Numbered from the stretch's first letter, positions 18,224-27,495 are shown. The stretch: 64,000 bases of DNA from Lutimonas halocynthiae (GCF_030409835.1 NZ_JAUFQO010000016.1:904263-968262); one strand, 5' to 3'. Made by a program: numbers and translations. The notes: a model not told the origin generated them from the sequence alone.

Positions 18224-18679
18224 ATGATAAAAAGAGCTGTTTTTCCTGGATCCTTTGATCCTCTCACCCTTGGGCATACCGATATTATCGACAGAGCGAT
18301 TCCTCTATTTGATGAGATTATTATTGCTATAGGGACAAACTCTTCAAAGAAATATATGTTTAGTCTGAAAGAACGCAGTGCATTCATTGAAAAGACTTAT
18401 GCAAACGAACCTAAGGTTATTGTAGACACTTATCAGGGATTAACGATTGATTACTGTACAAAAGTAAAAAGTCAATTTATCTTAAGAGGGCTGCGTAATC
18501 CTGCCGATTTCGAATTTGAAAAAGCAATTGCACAAACAAACAGGAAAATGTCAGAGATAGAAACCATCTTTTTATTGACCAGTGCAGACACATCTTATAT
18601 CAGTTCAAGCATTGTAAGAGACATTATCGTGAATCACGGCGATGTATCAATGTTTGTACCTAAAGCTGTGACGGTCTAA
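18224..18679 (+). CDS. coaD: Phosphopantetheine adenylyltransferase
   Basis: 151 aa, the usual size. The nucleotidyltransferase motif is AVFPGSFDPLTLGHTDII, with the loop LRGLRNPADFEFEKAIAQTNR and the C-terminal TSADTSYISSSIVRDI (the ISSS[TI]VR motif). It makes dephospho-CoA from 4'-phosphopantetheine and ATP. It is located just after ddl in the same direction and convergent with the SulP gene, 19 bp between stops. Confidence 0.97.
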   Translation: MIKRAVFPGSFDPLTLGHTDIIDRAIPLFDEIIIAIGTNSSKKYMFSLKERSAFIEKTYANEPKVIVDTYQGLTIDYCTKVKSQFILRGLRNPADFEFEKAIAQTNRKMSEIETIFLLTSADTSYISSSIVRDIIVNHGDVSMFVPKAVTV

Positions 18680-18698
18680 ACTTAGTGGTTCAAAAAAT

Positions 18699-20327
18699 CT
18701 ATAAGTGATATTCAGATAAACTCTTTGGAAATTCTTCCGGATTTGCCGCAAGGTGATATCTTGGATCATCAATATCATTTATGATTATTTGATGAAATCT
18801 TGGATCCGATTTGTACAGTAAGGCTTTACACTCTTCACTCAAATGTTTTAAATGAACCGTTTTATTTTCAGTTTCATATTTCTTAACCAGGTTAAGTATC
18901 GCTTCAAGCGCTGAATGATCACTAATTCTTGATTCAACAAAATCAATTTCTACGTGATCCGGGTCATTTTTAGGGTCAAACTTTTCATTGAAAGCTGAAA
19001 TAGACCCAAAGAACAATGGGCCCCATATTTCATATACTTTGGTTCCGTCTTCCCTCATTCTTTTTCTTGCTCTAATCCTTTTGGCATTTTCCCATGAGAA
19101 CACCAAAGCACTAACAATCACACCGGCGAATACCGCTATAGCAAGGTCAAAAATAACCGTTAAAGCAGAAACCAGGATGACGACAAACACATCAGATCTC
19201 GGTACTTTATTCAAAATCCTAAAACTACTCCAGGCAAAAGTTCCGATAACTACCATAAACATCACTCCAACGAGTGCTGCAATTGGCACTTGTTCTATAT
19301 AAGTGGAAGCAAACAGAATAAATGCAAGTAAGGTTAAAGCGGCAACAATTCCAGATAATCTGCCCCTACCTCCTGATTTGATATTAATAATCGATTGACC
19401 GATCATGGCGCATCCGCCCATACCGCCAAACAATCCGGTCACAACATTAGCCCCTCCTTGAGCCATACATTCTCTATTTCCGTTACCACGGGTATCGGTC
19501 AATTCATCAATCAGATTCAAAGTCATTAACGATTCGATAAGTCCTATGGCGGCAAGAATAAGCGCATATGGGAAAATGAATTTTATAGTTTCCCAGTTAA
19601 ATGGTATTTTCGTAAAAAGCTCCAATTGAAGCATAGGAAGTCCTCCTTTAAGTCCTTCACCTCCACCGTCTCTAATAAAAGAACCTACCGTGGCTACGTC
19701 AAAATTGAAATATATAGCAATGGCAGAAACAGTCAAAATTGCCAATAAAGCTTCCGGTAATTTCGCTGTGATTTTAAACTTAGGCAATACCCACATCATG
19801 AGCATCGTTAAACCTACCAAACCAACCATAAGGTATAATTCCATTCCTCCTAACCATACTTTTTCTCCTCCAACATTTTTTTTGAACATCCCCAGCTGAG
19901 ATAAAAAAATCACAATGGCCAAACCATTGACAAAACCCATCATTACAGAATGTGGTATGAGTCTAACGAATTTTCCGAGTTTTAAAACACCTGCCATAAT
20001 CTGGATAAACCCCATCAAAATAACTGTTGCAAATAAATAGTATAAACCCATGTTCTCACCAGGGGCACCCATATCATTGCCACGAGCCACTAAACTAACC
20101 ATAACAACGGCTAAAGCTCCGGTTGCTCCAGAAATCATACCCGGTCTTCCTCCAAAAATAGAAGTGATTAAACCAACCATGAACGCGGCATACAAACCTA
20201 CTAAAGGATCTACTCCAGCCACAAAAGCAAAAGCTACTGCCTCAGGAACCAAAGCAAGTGCTACGGTAATCCCAGACAATACATCATTCTTTACATTCGG
20301 CAATCTTTTACTAATAAACTCAGTCAT
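18699..20327 (-). CDS. SulP (SLC26) family inorganic anion transporter with STAS domain
   Basis: 542 aa. The membrane domain begins RLPNVKNDVLSGITVALALVPEAVAFAFVAGVDPLVGLYAAF, the SulP signature, with 11-14 hydrophobic segments to about residue 420. GGMGGCAMIGQSIINIKSGGRGRLSG is another conserved motif. The C-terminal STAS domain (about 440-530) contains VEIDFVESRISDHSALEAI. Family members carry sulfate, bicarbonate or other anions; the substrate is not set by sequence. There is no carbonic anhydrase or sulfate-assimilation neighbour here to help. It is monocistronic. Confidence 0.92.
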   Translation of the reverse strand: MTEFISKRLPNVKNDVLSGITVALALVPEAVAFAFVAGVDPLVGLYAAFMVGLITSIFGGRPGMISGATGALAVVMVSLVARGNDMGAPGENMGLYYLFATVILMGFIQIMAGVLKLGKFVRLIPHSVMMGFVNGLAIVIFLSQLGMFKKNVGGEKVWLGGMELYLMVGLVGLTMLMMWVLPKFKITAKLPEALLAILTVSAIAIYFNFDVATVGSFIRDGGGEGLKGGLPMLQLELFTKIPFNWETIKFIFPYALILAAIGLIESLMTLNLIDELTDTRGNGNRECMAQGGANVVTGLFGGMGGCAMIGQSIINIKSGGRGRLSGIVAALTLLAFILFASTYIEQVPIAALVGVMFMVVIGTFAWSSFRILNKVPRSDVFVVILVSALTVIFDLAIAVFAGVIVSALVFSWENAKRIRARKRMREDGTKVYEIWGPLFFGSISAFNEKFDPKNDPDHVEIDFVESRISDHSALEAILNLVKKYETENKTVHLKHLSEECKALLYKSDPRFHQIIINDIDDPRYHLAANPEEFPKSLSEYHL

Positions 20328-20389
20328 CTCTTTGGTTTAAAAAAGCGGCAAATATACTTTTTCTATTTTTAATATGTTCACATTATCAT

Positions 20390-20995
20390 TTATTGTTCAT
20401 TATCAGGCCAATACATCGTAAGAAGCAAAGCTATATTGGGATAGGTATTTTGAAGTAATTTTGGCACACCGACCCTTGACACCCATGATAAATCCGTTAT
20501 CCCCTCTTCAACCTGAGGAATAAGCGTCTTGTCATTTGAATACATTTTATACCAATATGATATTTTCAAAACTTCCCCATCCTTTTCAGGATATATATGG
20601 TATGTGGTTCCAATAAAATCTAAAAGTCTAATCTCTTTAAAACCACATTCTTCTTTAACCTCTCTAATGCCTGCAACTTCTCTGGTTTCATTTAATTCAA
20701 TTTTCCCTTTCGGTAAATCCCATTTATCATTCCTGAAAATAAACAATATGTCATCTTCTTCATTCTGCACTATTCCACCAGAAGCCTCGATCACTTTATA
20801 CAATCCTTTAAAAGAGTTCCACATACCCGTTAAGTCGGCATCATAAAAGCACAACTTCGACTGGCCTTCCGAAATAAGTTTATCAAGGGCTTCTTTCCGA
20901 TTGAAATCAATCCACAAATAACAATCTTGATTCCCCGCAATATTTCTGTCATCTGTTAAAATAATTGAAGTATCATTCTTAAAAATTGTATACAT
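20390..20995 (-). CDS. NUDIX hydrolase
   Basis: 201 aa from the ATG at 20995. A longer frame to 21118 exists only inside pyrE and would antisense it, so it is rejected. The perfect Nudix box GKIELNETREVAGIREVKEECGF (Gx5Ex7REVxEExGF) is at about residues 102-124. The N-terminal 70 residues form a strand-rich region without recognised motif. Substrate is unknown. The start codon is only 7 bp from the divergent pyrE start, so the promoters must overlap the opposite coding regions. Confidence 0.88.
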   Translation of the reverse strand: MYTIFKNDTSIILTDDRNIAGNQDCYLWIDFNRKEALDKLISEGQSKLCFYDADLTGMWNSFKGLYKVIEASGGIVQNEEDDILFIFRNDKWDLPKGKIELNETREVAGIREVKEECGFKEIRLLDFIGTTYHIYPEKDGEVLKISYWYKMYSNDKTLIPQVEEGITDLSWVSRVGVPKLLQNTYPNIALLLTMYWPDNEQ

Positions 20996-20998
20996 TTG
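20965..20998 (+). promoter_or_regulatory. Promoter of pyrE (TTG-N23-TACATTTG)
   Basis: TTG at 20965-20967 and TACATTTG at 20991-20998 with a 23-nt spacer fit the flavobacterial consensus TTG-N17-23-TAnnTTTG. The expected transcription start falls at about the pyrE ATG (21003), so the mRNA may be leaderless. Confidence 0.55.
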
Positions 20999-21002
20999 TA
21001 CT

Positions 21003-21647
21003 ATGATTTTTGACAAAAATACAGCAAAAAAGACAGCCGAATTGCTTTTACAGATAAAAGCAATAAAATTGCAACCTGACGAACCTTTTACATGGGCTTC
21101 TGGATGGAATTCTCCCATTTATTGTGACAATCGCGTTACGCTGTCTTATGTAATGATTCGTAATTATGTTAGAGAAAATTTAGCAAAAATCATTTCTGAA
21201 AAACACGGACAACCAGATGTTATTGCTGGTGTGGCCACTGGTGCAATTGCCATTGGTGTTCTTGTTGCTCAAGAATTGGGAGTTCCTTTCATATATGTGA
21301 GACCTGAGCCTAAAAAACACGGTAGACAAAACCAAATTGAAGGCTTTTTAGACAGCGGTCAGAATGTTGTAGTTGTTGAAGATTTGATCAGCACTGGCAA
21401 AAGTAGTCTAAACGCAGTAAAGGCGTTAAAAGACGCAGGAGCAAGAGTGATTGGTATGGTTGCTATTTTCAATTATGGATTTCCCGTAGCAGAAAAGAAT
21501 TTTAAAGATTGTCATTTAGATCTTACAACCTTAAGTGATTATGAGAATTTGATTGAACAAGCTCTCGAAACTAATTTTATAAGTACAAAGCAAGTTACAA
21601 CCCTAAAAGCCTGGAGGGAAGATCCGGGTGAATGGAACGCCAAATAG
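21003..21647 (+). CDS. pyrE: Orotate phosphoribosyltransferase
   Basis: 214 aa. FTWASGWNSPIYCDNR and the PRPP-binding loop VVVVEDLISTGKSSLNAV (acidic pair ED) identify PyrE, with DVIAGVATGAIAIGVLVAQ and FIYVRPEPKKHGRQNQIEG in between. It joins orotate to PRPP to give OMP in pyrimidine synthesis. An SRPBCC protein gene follows after 3 bp, so they form an operon. The gene start is only 7 bp from the divergent NUDIX gene. Confidence 0.97.
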   Translation: MIFDKNTAKKTAELLLQIKAIKLQPDEPFTWASGWNSPIYCDNRVTLSYVMIRNYVRENLAKIISEKHGQPDVIAGVATGAIAIGVLVAQELGVPFIYVRPEPKKHGRQNQIEGFLDSGQNVVVVEDLISTGKSSLNAVKALKDAGARVIGMVAIFNYGFPVAEKNFKDCHLDLTTLSDYENLIEQALETNFISTKQVTTLKAWREDPGEWNAK

Positions 21648-21650
21648 AAA

Positions 21651-22040
21651 ATGAATTTAGAAAGCCCAAAAGTTACCGTACAAAAATCAAGCAAAGAAAT
21701 TTTTGAATACCTGTCGAATGTTGAAAACTTTGAGCACATCATGCCAAAGAACATTGATAAATTTGAAGCTGGTAAAGACTCTTTCCTTTTTGCATTAAAA
21801 GGGATGCCCGAGATAGAATTGAAACTGGAAGAAGTTGAGGCGCCAAAAAAGATTGTTTTAGGTTCAGCGAGTGAGAAATTCCCTTTCAATCTGACTGCAG
21901 ATATTGAAGAGGCTTCGGATTCTTCAAGTAATGTTCAGTTATTGTTCGACGGTCAATTTAATCCGATGGTTGCCATGATGGTAAAAAAACCGCTTCAAAA
22001 ATTCATCGACACCTTGATTACGAACATCGGAGAAAAATAG
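21651..22040 (+). CDS. SRPBCC-superfamily (START/polyketide-cyclase-like) small protein
   Basis: 129 aa. The pattern (VTVQKSSKEIFEYLSNVENFEHIMPKNI at the N-terminus, a strand-rich middle, and a long C-terminal helix MVKKPLQKFIDTLITNIGE) matches SRPBCC lipid/ligand-binding-fold proteins. No catalytic residues can be assigned. It is 3 bp downstream of pyrE and clearly in its operon; this pyrE-SRPBCC-birA order is common in the group. The ligand is unknown. Confidence 0.75.
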   Translation: MNLESPKVTVQKSSKEIFEYLSNVENFEHIMPKNIDKFEAGKDSFLFALKGMPEIELKLEEVEAPKKIVLGSASEKFPFNLTADIEEASDSSSNVQLLFDGQFNPMVAMMVKKPLQKFIDTLITNIGEK

Positions 22041-22049
22041 TCAAAAACC

Positions 22050-22781
22050 TTAGAGATAAACAATTTCCTTAAAGTTATACTTCTCAATAGATGCGTCTTC
22101 TTTTTCTATACGTAGCATTCCTTGTTTTGATACACCTCGAATAATACCCATAAATGCTTTTCCGCCTGGCTCCTTAAACATACGGGCTTTATCTTTTCGA
22201 TAAAGCGCAGATTCATAATCAGCCCATAAGTCATCGTATTTTTTGTCAAAAATTAAATCAAACTTGATTTGTATAGAATTAAGTAGGTCCTGAAGGAATA
22301 CGTCTCGATCTATAAATTCACCTTTTAATTGCTTGATAGAAACAGCCATTGGAAGATCTTCCGGGAAATTTTCCTGATTCACGTTAATCCCAACACCAAT
22401 TATACATTTTGTAATCTTGTCAGCTGACAAGGTGTTTTCTATCAATATACCCCCTAGTTTTTTTGAAACTGACATTATGTCGTTTGGCCATTTGATAGCT
22501 AATTTTGGTAAATCATAGCGCTGTAAATAGCGATAAATACCTAGGGAAACCGCGCAATTAACCATAAACTGATCCTCGGCCTTTACACCATCCAAGTGCA
22601 CCAATATGCTGCATATCAAATTTTTACCATTTTCAGAATGCCACGACGCTCCCTTCTGCCCTCTTCCTTCGTTTTGAAATTCAGCACTGACGGCGGTCCA
22701 TTTTCCTAAACCCTCATTTTTTGACAATTGTCTTAAATAAGAATTTGTTGAATCTGTGGCATTAAGTTTGAATAGATACAT
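22050..22781 (-). CDS. birA: Biotin--[acetyl-CoA-carboxylase] ligase, lacking the DNA-binding domain
   Basis: 243 aa from the ATG at 22781; an extension to 22802 would need TTG and adds only a hydrophobic stub. Motifs are LNATDSTNSYLRQL, the biotinyl-AMP loop EFQNEGRGQKGASWHS (GRGxxG) and IKWPNDIM...KLGGILIEN, and it has the typical C-terminal domain. It activates biotin and attaches it to carboxylase carrier protein. The N-terminal HTH of E. coli BirA is absent, so it is a monofunctional ligase. Convergent with the SRPBCC gene and divergent from rsfS. Confidence 0.93.
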   Translation of the reverse strand: MYLFKLNATDSTNSYLRQLSKNEGLGKWTAVSAEFQNEGRGQKGASWHSENGKNLICSILVHLDGVKAEDQFMVNCAVSLGIYRYLQRYDLPKLAIKWPNDIMSVSKKLGGILIENTLSADKITKCIIGVGINVNQENFPEDLPMAVSIKQLKGEFIDRDVFLQDLLNSIQIKFDLIFDKKYDDLWADYESALYRKDKARMFKEPGGKAFMGIIRGVSKQGMLRIEKEDASIEKYNFKEIVYL

Positions 22782-22826
22782 GTATATAATTGCAATTATC
22801 AATCATCTAAAGTGATAAAAATGTAA

Positions 22827-22834
22827 TACATTTG
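22827..22834 (+). promoter_or_regulatory. Candidate -7 box (TACATTTG) for rsfS-ftsH operon
   Basis: It matches TAnnTTTG, 22 nt upstream of the rsfS ATG. The -33 TTG is not at the standard spacing. Confidence 0.4.
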
Positions 22835-22856
22835 CAAGAAATTTTGAAACAAATTA

Positions 22857-23228
22857 ATGACAAAAAAAATAGTTAATCAGGATCTTTTGATCACTGAAAT
22901 CATAAAGGGAATTGAAGAGGTAAAGGGTGATAATATTTCTATAATTGATTTAAGAGAAATTGAAAATACTGTTTGTGATTACTTCATTCTGTGTGATGGA
23001 AATTCCAATACTCAAGTAAGTGCAATTGCTGCATCCATCCAAAAAACTGTTAGCAAAAGTTTAAAAGACAAACCTTGGCATGTAGAAGGTGAATCAAATG
23101 CTGAGTGGATACTTTTAGATTATGTAAATGTGGCTGTTCATGTTTTTCAAAAACATGTAAGAACGTTTTATAATCTGGAAGAACTATGGGGAGATGGTAA
23201 AATCACAAACATTGAAAGTGCTTATTAA
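22857..23228 (+). CDS. rsfS: Ribosome silencing factor (RsfS/Iojap)
   Basis: 123 aa. The conserved sequences DNISIIDLREIENTVCDYFILCDGNSNTQVSAIA, PWHVEGESNAEWILLDYVNVAVHVF and the final FYNLEELWGDG are typical of RsfS. It binds ribosomal protein L14 and blocks subunit joining in slow growth. It lies 27 bp upstream of ftsH and heads a long operon with lipid-synthesis genes. Confidence 0.96.
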   Translation: MTKKIVNQDLLITEIIKGIEEVKGDNISIIDLREIENTVCDYFILCDGNSNTQVSAIAASIQKTVSKSLKDKPWHVEGESNAEWILLDYVNVAVHVFQKHVRTFYNLEELWGDGKITNIESAY

Positions 23229-23255
23229 TTGAGCAGCAATCGTTAAATTTGACAC

Positions 23256-25376
23256 ATGAAAAAAGAAAATTCAAATAAGGAGAATAATAATCCTTTTAAA
23301 CAATTCAATTTTAAGTTCAATTTCTATTGGGTTTATGGAATTATATTTGCACTCCTGATTGGTTACCAGCTACTTAACAGCTCTGATCTCGCAAGTAATA
23401 AATTAACTCAAAATGAATTCAAAGAAATTCTGAACGAGAACGATATTGATAAAATTCTAATTGTTAACGGTGATATTGCGCAACTAACTATCAAAAGTGA
23501 GGCGCTTAATACCAAAGACAAGTATAAAAAATATAAAAACCCTTCTGTTTTTGGACAGACTACTCCGGTTTACATTTATGATTTTGGAGATCTTCAAAAT
23601 TTTGAAAAAAATCTTGAAACTGCAAAAGGTGAATTTGGCTTAGATTTTGACAAAGACAACACGACCAGAACGAGTTTCTTCGATTCTTTTCTGGTATGGC
23701 TTCCATTTATCTTCATTATAGGCCTTTGGATCTTTTTTATGAAAAGAATGTCTGGTGGCGGTGGTGGCGGTGCCGGTGGTCAAATCTTTAACATTGGAAA
23801 ATCTAAGGCTAAAGTTTTTGATGAAAATACTAAGGTAAGAACGTCTTTTAAAGATGTAGCCGGTCTTGAAGGCGCAAAAGAAGAAGTTCAAGAAATTGTA
23901 GATTTCCTTAAACATCCCGATAAGTACACCAATTTAGGTGGAAAAATTCCAAAAGGAGCCCTACTTGTAGGACCTCCTGGTACTGGTAAAACTTTATTGG
24001 CCAAAGCTGTTGCCGGAGAAGCAGGCGTACCTTTCTTTTCTTTATCAGGATCAGATTTTGTAGAAATGTTTGTTGGTGTTGGTGCTTCAAGGGTTAGAGA
24101 CCTTTTTAAACAAGCTGCATCAAAATCTCCATCCATCATATTTATTGATGAAATAGATGCCATAGGACGTGCCAGAGGCAAGAATAGCATCACTGGAGGT
24201 AACGATGAAAGAGAGAACACGCTGAATCAGTTGTTAACTGAAATGGATGGTTTTGGTACCGATGTGAATGTGATTGTTGTCGCGGCAACAAACAGAGCTG
24301 ACGTTTTAGACAAAGCCTTGATGAGGGCTGGTAGATTTGATCGCCAGATCTATGTTGACCTTCCTGACAAAAACGAAAGAAAACAGATTTTTGATGTTCA
24401 TGTAAAACCACTAAAATTAGCAAAGGATGTTGATTTAGAGTTTTTATCAAAACAAACACCTGGGTTCTCAGGAGCTGACATTGCTAACGTTTGTAATGAA
24501 TCTGCATTGGTTGCTGCCAGAAAAAGTAAAAAAAGTGTACACCATCAAGATTTTCTTGATGCTGTGGATAGAATTGTCGGTGGACTTGAAAAAAAGAACA
24601 AGATCATTACAATTAAAGAGAAAAAAACAATTGCTTATCATGAAGCCGGACATGCAACGGTTAGCTGGATGTTAGAACATGCTGCACCATTAGTCAAGGT
24701 GACTATTGTACCTAGAGGAAAATCTCTGGGAGCTGCCTGGTACTTACCAGAAGAAAGGCAAATTGTTGAAACTGATCAAATGTTGGATGAAATGTGTGCT
24801 ACCTTAGGAGGAAGAGCTGCTGAAAAAGTAATGTTTGATAAAATTTCTACCGGAGCTTTAAATGATCTTGAAAAAGTTACGAGACAGGCCAGAGCAATAG
24901 TAAGTATCTACGGTCTGAACGACAAGATTGGGAACATTACCTATTACGATTCAAGCGGACAGAATGAATATGGGTTTACAAAACCTTATAGTGAATTGAC
25001 CGCTCAAACTATTGATGAAGAAATTTCAAAAATAATTGAAAAACAATATGTTAGAGCTATCGAAATTCTTGAGCTCCATAAGGATAAGCTAATTCAACTT
25101 GCAGAAATTCTTACTGAAAAAGAGGTGATTTTTGAAGGTGATCTTAAAAAGATTTTTGGAGAGAGACCATTTGCCAAAGAAATTGCTGAGGCTAAAACAC
25201 AATCTAAGCCTAAAGAAAAAGAAAGTTCTAAGGAGGAAGTTGAAGAAGCTGAAACGGAATCTAAATCTGAAGAAACAGAAAGTTCTAAGGAGGAAATTGC
25301 AGCGGCTAAAACAGAACCTAAATCTAAAGAAACAGATAGCTCTAAGGAGGAAATTAAAGAGGAAAACTCAAAATAA
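23256..25376 (+). CDS. ftsH: ATP-dependent zinc metalloprotease FtsH
   Basis: 706 aa. TM1 is about 24-40, followed by a periplasmic domain and TM2 at about 146-162. A glycine-rich linker (GGGGGGAGG, residues 167-175) precedes the AAA+ domain with Walker A GPPGTGKT (239-246), Walker [10 protein letters not shown] and the SRH GRFDRQ. The zinc protease motif HEAGH (about 463) and the downstream protease helix are present. It extracts and degrades membrane and short-lived cytosolic proteins. The C-terminal tail is a lysine/glutamate/serine-rich stretch containing three tandem 19-aa repeats, unlike most FtsH proteins. The gene is in an operon with rsfS and phospholipid genes; FtsH control of lipid enzymes is known in E. 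coli, so a link is plausible. Confidence 0.98.
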   Translation: MKKENSNKENNNPFKQFNFKFNFYWVYGIIFALLIGYQLLNSSDLASNKLTQNEFKEILNENDIDKILIVNGDIAQLTIKSEALNTKDKYKKYKNPSVFGQTTPVYIYDFGDLQNFEKNLETAKGEFGLDFDKDNTTRTSFFDSFLVWLPFIFIIGLWIFFMKRMSGGGGGGAGGQIFNIGKSKAKVFDENTKVRTSFKDVAGLEGAKEEVQEIVDFLKHPDKYTNLGGKIPKGALLVGPPGTGKTLLAKAVAGEAGVPFFSLSGSDFVEMFVGVGASRVRDLFKQAASKSPSIIFIDEIDAIGRARGKNSITGGNDERENTLNQLLTEMDGFGTDVNVIVVAATNRADVLDKALMRAGRFDRQIYVDLPDKNERKQIFDVHVKPLKLAKDVDLEFLSKQTPGFSGADIANVCNESALVAARKSKKSVHHQDFLDAVDRIVGGLEKKNKIITIKEKKTIAYHEAGHATVSWMLEHAAPLVKVTIVPRGKSLGAAWYLPEERQIVETDQMLDEMCATLGGRAAEKVMFDKISTGALNDLEKVTRQARAIVSIYGLNDKIGNITYYDSSGQNEYGFTKPYSELTAQTIDEEISKIIEKQYVRAIEILELHKDKLIQLAEILTEKEVIFEGDLKKIFGERPFAKEIAEAKTQSKPKEKESSKEEVEEAETESKSEETESSKEEIAAAKTEPKSKETDSSKEEIKEENSK
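25191..25361 (+). repeat. Three tandem 57-bp (19-codon) repeats at the 3' end of ftsH
   Basis: Units at 25191, 25248 and 25305 each read gct..ac...tct/cct aaa..., ending ...tct aag gag gaa. The unit encodes A(K/E)T.(S/P)K.K..(E/D)SSKEE. The repeat length is a multiple of three, so copy-number change would keep the frame. Confidence 0.85.
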
Positions 25377-25390
25377 TCAAAGTGTTTTTG

Positions 25391-25398
25391 TACATTTG
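25391..25398 (+). promoter_or_regulatory. Candidate internal -7 box (TACATTTG) before the LUD gene
   Basis: TAnnTTTG 19 nt before the ATG at 25417, inside the 40-bp gap after ftsH. It could let the downstream lipid genes be transcribed separately. Confidence 0.35.
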
Positions 25399-25416
25399 AA
25401 CCATTACTATTTGATT

Positions 25417-26016
25417 ATGAGTTTTTTTAATAAATTTTTTAAAAATATAGTTAAAACTTCTCAAAAAGAGGAAGGCAAACAGGCAATTGACCAAGATGGA
25501 GACCTTTCCATTGATGAGTTATTTGTTAAGAAATTTATCCATAAAGGAGGTAAATTTCTATATTGTTCTGATGCAGAAGAAGTAAAGAAGAATTTGGTGC
25601 AGGTACTGCAGGAAAACCAGTGGAATAATGTCATCACTTTTAGTGATAAAATAAATGATTTACTCACGCTTATTAAAAGTGCCAAAACGACTAAAATTAT
25701 TCCTTCCCTTCCCTTTATGACAGAATGTGAATGCCTTATCGCTCATGATGGGAGTCTAATGTTTTCGTCCAAGCAATTAAAAGACAAAAAACTAAAGGAC
25801 CTTCCTAGCAACTTTATTGTTTATGCAAAAACAAGCCAGATTGTAAAAGATTCACGAGATGGGATTTCAGGGATTAGGAACCGGTCTGAAAAGAACTCCC
25901 CTACTATTATCAGTTCTATTAAAGATTTTATAATAAACAAAACAGAAACTGATTTTATGAGCTATGGAAACACTAATTCCAAAACGCTATATTTGCTCCT
26001 GTTAGAAGATCTCTAG
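25417..26016 (+). CDS. LUD-domain protein (LutC/YkgG-like)
   Basis: 199 aa from ATG 25417. The longer open frame reaching back to 25132 lies inside ftsH in another frame and is not real. After an N-terminal amphipathic segment (SFFNKFFKNIVKTS) the protein shows LUD features: GKFLYCSDAEEVKKNLVQVLQENQW, MTECECLIAHDGSLMFSS, and near the end FIINKTETDF followed by KTLYLLLLEDL. LutC proteins take part in lactate oxidation complexes, but no lutA/lutB genes are near, and in this group the gene is fixed between ftsH and cdsA. Function is therefore uncertain. Confidence 0.82.
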   Translation: MSFFNKFFKNIVKTSQKEEGKQAIDQDGDLSIDELFVKKFIHKGGKFLYCSDAEEVKKNLVQVLQENQWNNVITFSDKINDLLTLIKSAKTTKIIPSLPFMTECECLIAHDGSLMFSSKQLKDKKLKDLPSNFIVYAKTSQIVKDSRDGISGIRNRSEKNSPTIISSIKDFIINKTETDFMSYGNTNSKTLYLLLLEDL

Positions 26017-26020
26017 ATTC

Positions 26021-26845
26021 ATGAACAACTTTACCAAACGTATTGTTTTTGGCCTATTATATGCAGGCGTTGTCATTTCTTCCTCTGTACTGGGAGCATT
26101 ATTTTTTTATAGTCTGTTTTTGATTTTTATGATGTTATGCATCTATGAATTTATTAAAATCATAGAACTTAAGAGTATATTTCCATATGTACTTGGAGCC
26201 ACATGTTTTTTTACTGCAGTTATTTCAAATAACAACCTGATTGTTTTTGAAGATGATTTTTCAGAAAAAATTACTTTATCCATTTTTCTAGCAGCGATCT
26301 ATTTTTCTTTTATTCTGGCGCTTGTCTCCTCTAGAAAAATAGGTAGGCAATATTTGGGTAAAAACTTTTTGACCTTAATGTATATCGTCATACCCTTCTC
26401 TTTATTAATTAAAATTCCTTATTTGAATTTTGTCGGAACGTTTGATACTTCAATCATTTTAGGAATTTTCGTATTAGTCTGGAGCAACGATGTATTTGCT
26501 TTTCTGATTGGAAAGAATTTTGGTAAGCATAAATTAATTGAAAGAGTCTCTCCTAACAAAACAATTGAAGGCTTTTTAGGTGGCTTTATATTTACTTTTA
26601 TCGCTGGATATTTTGTTGCAAAATACTGCAGCAGTATTCAACCATTGCAATGGTTCACTATAGCCATAATTGTTAGTGTTTTTGGGGTTTTAGGTGACCT
26701 TATTGAATCGATGTTCAAACGTCAGGCACAGGTAAAAGACAGTAGTAACCTTCTTCCTGGTCATGGCGGTTTTTTAGATAGACTCGATAGTGTTATCTTT
26801 GCCACACCTTTTGTATTTATTTATTTATTCCTTACCACTTACTAA
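26021..26845 (+). CDS. cdsA: Phosphatidate cytidylyltransferase
   Basis: 274 aa, about eight membrane segments. The CdsA signature is clear near the C-terminus: SPNKTIEGFLGG, then GVLGDLIESMFKRQAQVKDSSNLLPGHGGFLDRLDS. It makes CDP-diacylglycerol from phosphatidate and CTP. It starts 4 bp after the LUD stop and its stop overlaps the psd start by one base (TAATG), so translation is coupled. Confidence 0.96.
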   Translation: MNNFTKRIVFGLLYAGVVISSSVLGALFFYSLFLIFMMLCIYEFIKIIELKSIFPYVLGATCFFTAVISNNNLIVFEDDFSEKITLSIFLAAIYFSFILALVSSRKIGRQYLGKNFLTLMYIVIPFSLLIKIPYLNFVGTFDTSIILGIFVLVWSNDVFAFLIGKNFGKHKLIERVSPNKTIEGFLGGFIFTFIAGYFVAKYCSSIQPLQWFTIAIIVSVFGVLGDLIESMFKRQAQVKDSSNLLPGHGGFLDRLDSVIFATPFVFIYLFLTTY

Positions 26846-27495
26846 TGTTTCACAAAGAAGGATTTAGAATCATATTAATAGCTGCTCTCATTTTGGTAAG
26901 TAGCTTATTGCTGATTGATAATTTTATAAGCAATTATTGGTTACAGAAATCAATGATGATCATTTTATTGGTCTTTTTCATTTTGATCTTACAGTTTTTT
27001 AGAGATCCTAAAAGAAACACAGTATTAGACGACCATCATATAATAGCTCCTGCTGACGGAAAAGTAGTTGTTATTGAAGAGGTTGAAGAGAATGAATACT
27101 TCAAAGGAAAAAGAAGACAGATTTCAATTTTTATGTCACCGCTCAACGTGCATGTGACACGCTACCCTATTTCAGGAAAAGTAGCCTATAGTAAATACCA
27201 TCCTGGTAAATATCTGGTTGCCTGGCATCCAAAATCATCTGAAGAAAACGAACGTACAACAATTGTTATTCACAACAAGTCGCTGGGAGATATACTTTAT
27301 CGACAAATAGCAGGAGCTGTGGCAAGAAGAATTGTTAATTATGCAAAAACAGACAGACAAGTAATTCAGGGAGAAGATGCAGGTTTTATTAAATTCGGTT
27401 CCAGAATAGATATTTTTGTACCTTTGGATATGAAAATTAAAGTTTCACTTGACCAAAAAACTAGAGGTGGTGAGACCATCATAGCTTCTAAATAA
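26845..27495 (+). CDS. psd: Phosphatidylserine decarboxylase family protein
   Basis: 216 aa. One or two membrane segments (about 8-52) precede the motif FFRDPKRNTV...IIAPADGKVVVIEE. MSPLNVHVTRYPISG and the self-cleavage/pyruvoyl site FIKFGSRIDIFVP (Gly185-Ser186) follow. This is the short (archaeal/Bacteroidota type) PSD, about 215 aa. It converts phosphatidylserine to phosphatidylethanolamine after autocatalytic cleavage. It is coupled by one-base overlaps to cdsA and to the ACBP gene. Confidence 0.94.
   Translation: MFHKEGFRIILIAALILVSSLLLIDNFISNYWLQKSMMIILLVFFILILQFFRDPKRNTVLDDHHIIAPADGKVVVIEEVEENEYFKGKRRQISIFMSPLNVHVTRYPISGKVAYSKYHPGKYLVAWHPKSSEENERTTIVIHNKSLGDILYRQIAGAVARRIVNYAKTDRQVIQGEDAGFIKFGSRIDIFVPLDMKIKVSLDQKTRGGETIIASK

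Noticed and set aside
20996-21118. N-terminal extension of the NUDIX protein overlapping pyrE antisense
   Set aside because: It would run through the pyrE coding region, and the ATG at 20995 gives a normal NUDIX-family start.
25132-25376. Frameshift between ftsH and LUD genes as a fusion
   Set aside because: ftsH ends with its own TAA at 25374-25376, and the LUD start codon with a -7 box follows, so they are separate genes.
25132-25416. Long open frame upstream of the LUD gene start, inside ftsH
   Set aside because: It lies in a different frame of the repetitive Lys/Glu tail of ftsH. The LUD protein begins at the ATG at 25417 after the ftsH stop.
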